Under the pieces are notes generated by a model. The model searched no databases. It worked only from the letters and a program-made list of their open reading frames with translations, and had not been told where the DNA came from. A stretch of 7,838 bases of DNA from Bacteroidales bacterium UBA6207 (GTDB lineage Bacteria > Bacteroidota > Bacteroidia > Bacteroidales > F082), in contig DISP01000241.1 in NCBI GenBank assembly GCA_002421995.1, forward strand, positions 1 to 7,838, in the 5' to 3' direction. The position numbers and the translations under genes were made by a program. Below are positions 7,056-7,838 of this stretch, piece by piece; the first letter of the stretch is position 1, and every line of letters begins with the position of its first letter.

Positions 7056-7838
7056 ATGGGATTTAAAAAAATTTCACTCAAAGCACCCACTGATTTTGAT
7101 GATGCATGGCTGCGGAAAAAAATCAGAATATTACTGGGTATCAAACAGTTTAGCTATCTGCTCGAAAGCAAAAGCCTCGATGCACGCGACAAATCAGCCA
7201 TTCATTGGTTGTTGCAAATTGGTGTTCATTCCGATGAGTTGAAAGGAGAAAACTTGTCTCCCGAGCCCGAACTACCGGTCCCGACTTCAGGAAATATGCG
7301 GCCAGTCCTGGTTGTTGGCAACGGTCCGGCCGGTTTTTTTTGTGCCTTTCTCCTACAGATGGCAGGTTATGCAGTGACCATGATTGACCGTGGCACTGAA
7401 GTTGAAAAACGCAGTGAGCTCATTCGTCAGTTTGAAGAAAACGGTCTTTTCAGTCCGACAGGCAATTATGCTTTTGGCGAAGGTGGCGCCGGCACTTTCT
7501 CTGATGGCAAGCTCACATCGCGTTCGAAGCATATCTCGCCTGAGCGAAGGTTTATTTTGAAACACTATGTTGCTGCAGGTGCTCCTCCTGAAATTGAGTA
7601 TATGGCTCATCCGCACCTGGGTACTGACAACCTGAAGAAAATTGTAAAAAATCTGCGAAACGAATTTATAAGGCTTGGAGGGACAATGTTGTTTGAAACG
7701 ATGCTCACCGATCTGGTTGTGCAGCAGGGACGCGTTGTTGAGGTAGTTACTGACAAAGGCAGCTTTTCTCCTGAGGCTGTTTTTGTTGCCACCGGCCACA
7801 GTGCCTATGAAACCTACAGGATGCTCATCTCGCGCGGC
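7056..7838 (+). CDS. FAD-dependent dehydrogenase, COG2509 type (3' end beyond window)
   Basis: This is the first 261 residues of a flavoprotein; family members are usually a little over 500 residues, so about half is visible. Residues 1 to about 70 match the small N-terminal alpha/beta domain of this family, with the typical KSLDARDK segment near residues 39-46. Residues 86-93 (VVGNGPAG) are the dinucleotide-binding glycine motif for FAD, followed by the acidic strand end around IDRG. Residues 141-153 (GEGGAGTFSDGKL) are the family signature. VFVATGHSA, near the end, is the second typical FAD-contact segment. The precise substrate and redox partner are not known for most of the family, which is cytoplasmic and widespread in bacteria. 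An ATG at 7049 is out of frame and stops after five codons, so 7056 is the start. No strong ribosome binding site is visible. Confidence 0.93.
   Translation, partial: MGFKKISLKAPTDFDDAWLRKKIRILLGIKQFSYLLESKSLDARDKSAIHWLLQIGVHSDELKGENLSPEPELPVPTSGNMRPVLVVGNGPAGFFCAFLLQMAGYAVTMIDRGTEVEKRSELIRQFEENGLFSPTGNYAFGEGGAGTFSDGKLTSRSKHISPERRFILKHYVAAGAPPEIEYMAHPHLGTDNLKKIVKNLRNEFIRLGGTMLFETMLTDLVVQQGRVVEVVTDKGSFSPEAVFVATGHSAYETYRMLISRG

Noticed and set aside
6944..7144. Minus-strand open frame of 66 codons spanning the rnz/dehydrogenase intergenic region
   Set aside because: It overlaps the dehydrogenase start and its likely promoter. It has no signal peptide, domain or plausible leader.
7353..7799. 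Minus-strand open frame of 148 codons
   Set aside because: It is antisense to the FAD-dehydrogenase frame, which has the GEGGAGTFSDGKL signature, and has no features of its own.

Overview
The window looks like chromosomal DNA from a member of the Bacteroidota. The reasons are a large secreted protein with a C-terminal type IX secretion (T9SS) sorting domain, a LytS-type histidine kinase with a periplasmic TPR array, starts preceded by A/T-rich leaders without clear Shine-Dalgarno sequences, and TAnnTTTG-like -7 elements upstream of genes. The genus cannot be fixed from this; an environmental lineage is a guess. I see no tRNA, rRNA, CRISPR array, insertion sequence or phage gene.

Layout. Positions 1-1864 (minus strand) hold most of a TPR sensor histidine kinase whose last few dozen residues lie outside the window. 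A 167-base divergent intergenic region follows. Positions 2032-5721 (plus) encode a 1229-residue exported protein: signal peptide, beta-propeller repeats with six Asp-boxes, a W-x(5)-W module, a stalk-like module common in Bacteroidota surface proteins, and a T9SS type A sorting domain. Ten bases later (5732-5971, plus) comes a 79-residue small protein with a signal peptide, a Pro/Gly-rich linker, a transmembrane helix and a basic tail. A one-directional intrinsic terminator at 6031-6060 closes this two-gene unit and touches the stop codon of the convergent gene rnz (6059-6892, minus), encoding ribonuclease Z. A 163-base divergent region separates rnz from a FAD-dependent dehydrogenase of the COG2509 type (7056 onward, plus), which is cut by the window edge.

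How the genes fit together. The secreted propeller protein and the small membrane protein look like one transcription unit making cell-envelope products. The kinase is divergent from it and may or may not control it. RNase Z and the dehydrogenase are housekeeping-type genes with no evident functional tie to the rest. The most notable point is that this RNase Z keeps all its metal-binding motifs but appears to lack the flexible tRNA-binding arm (exosite) found in ordinary bacterial RNase Z. The second is the small CTERM-like protein paired with the T9SS substrate, which I cannot assign to a characterised family.
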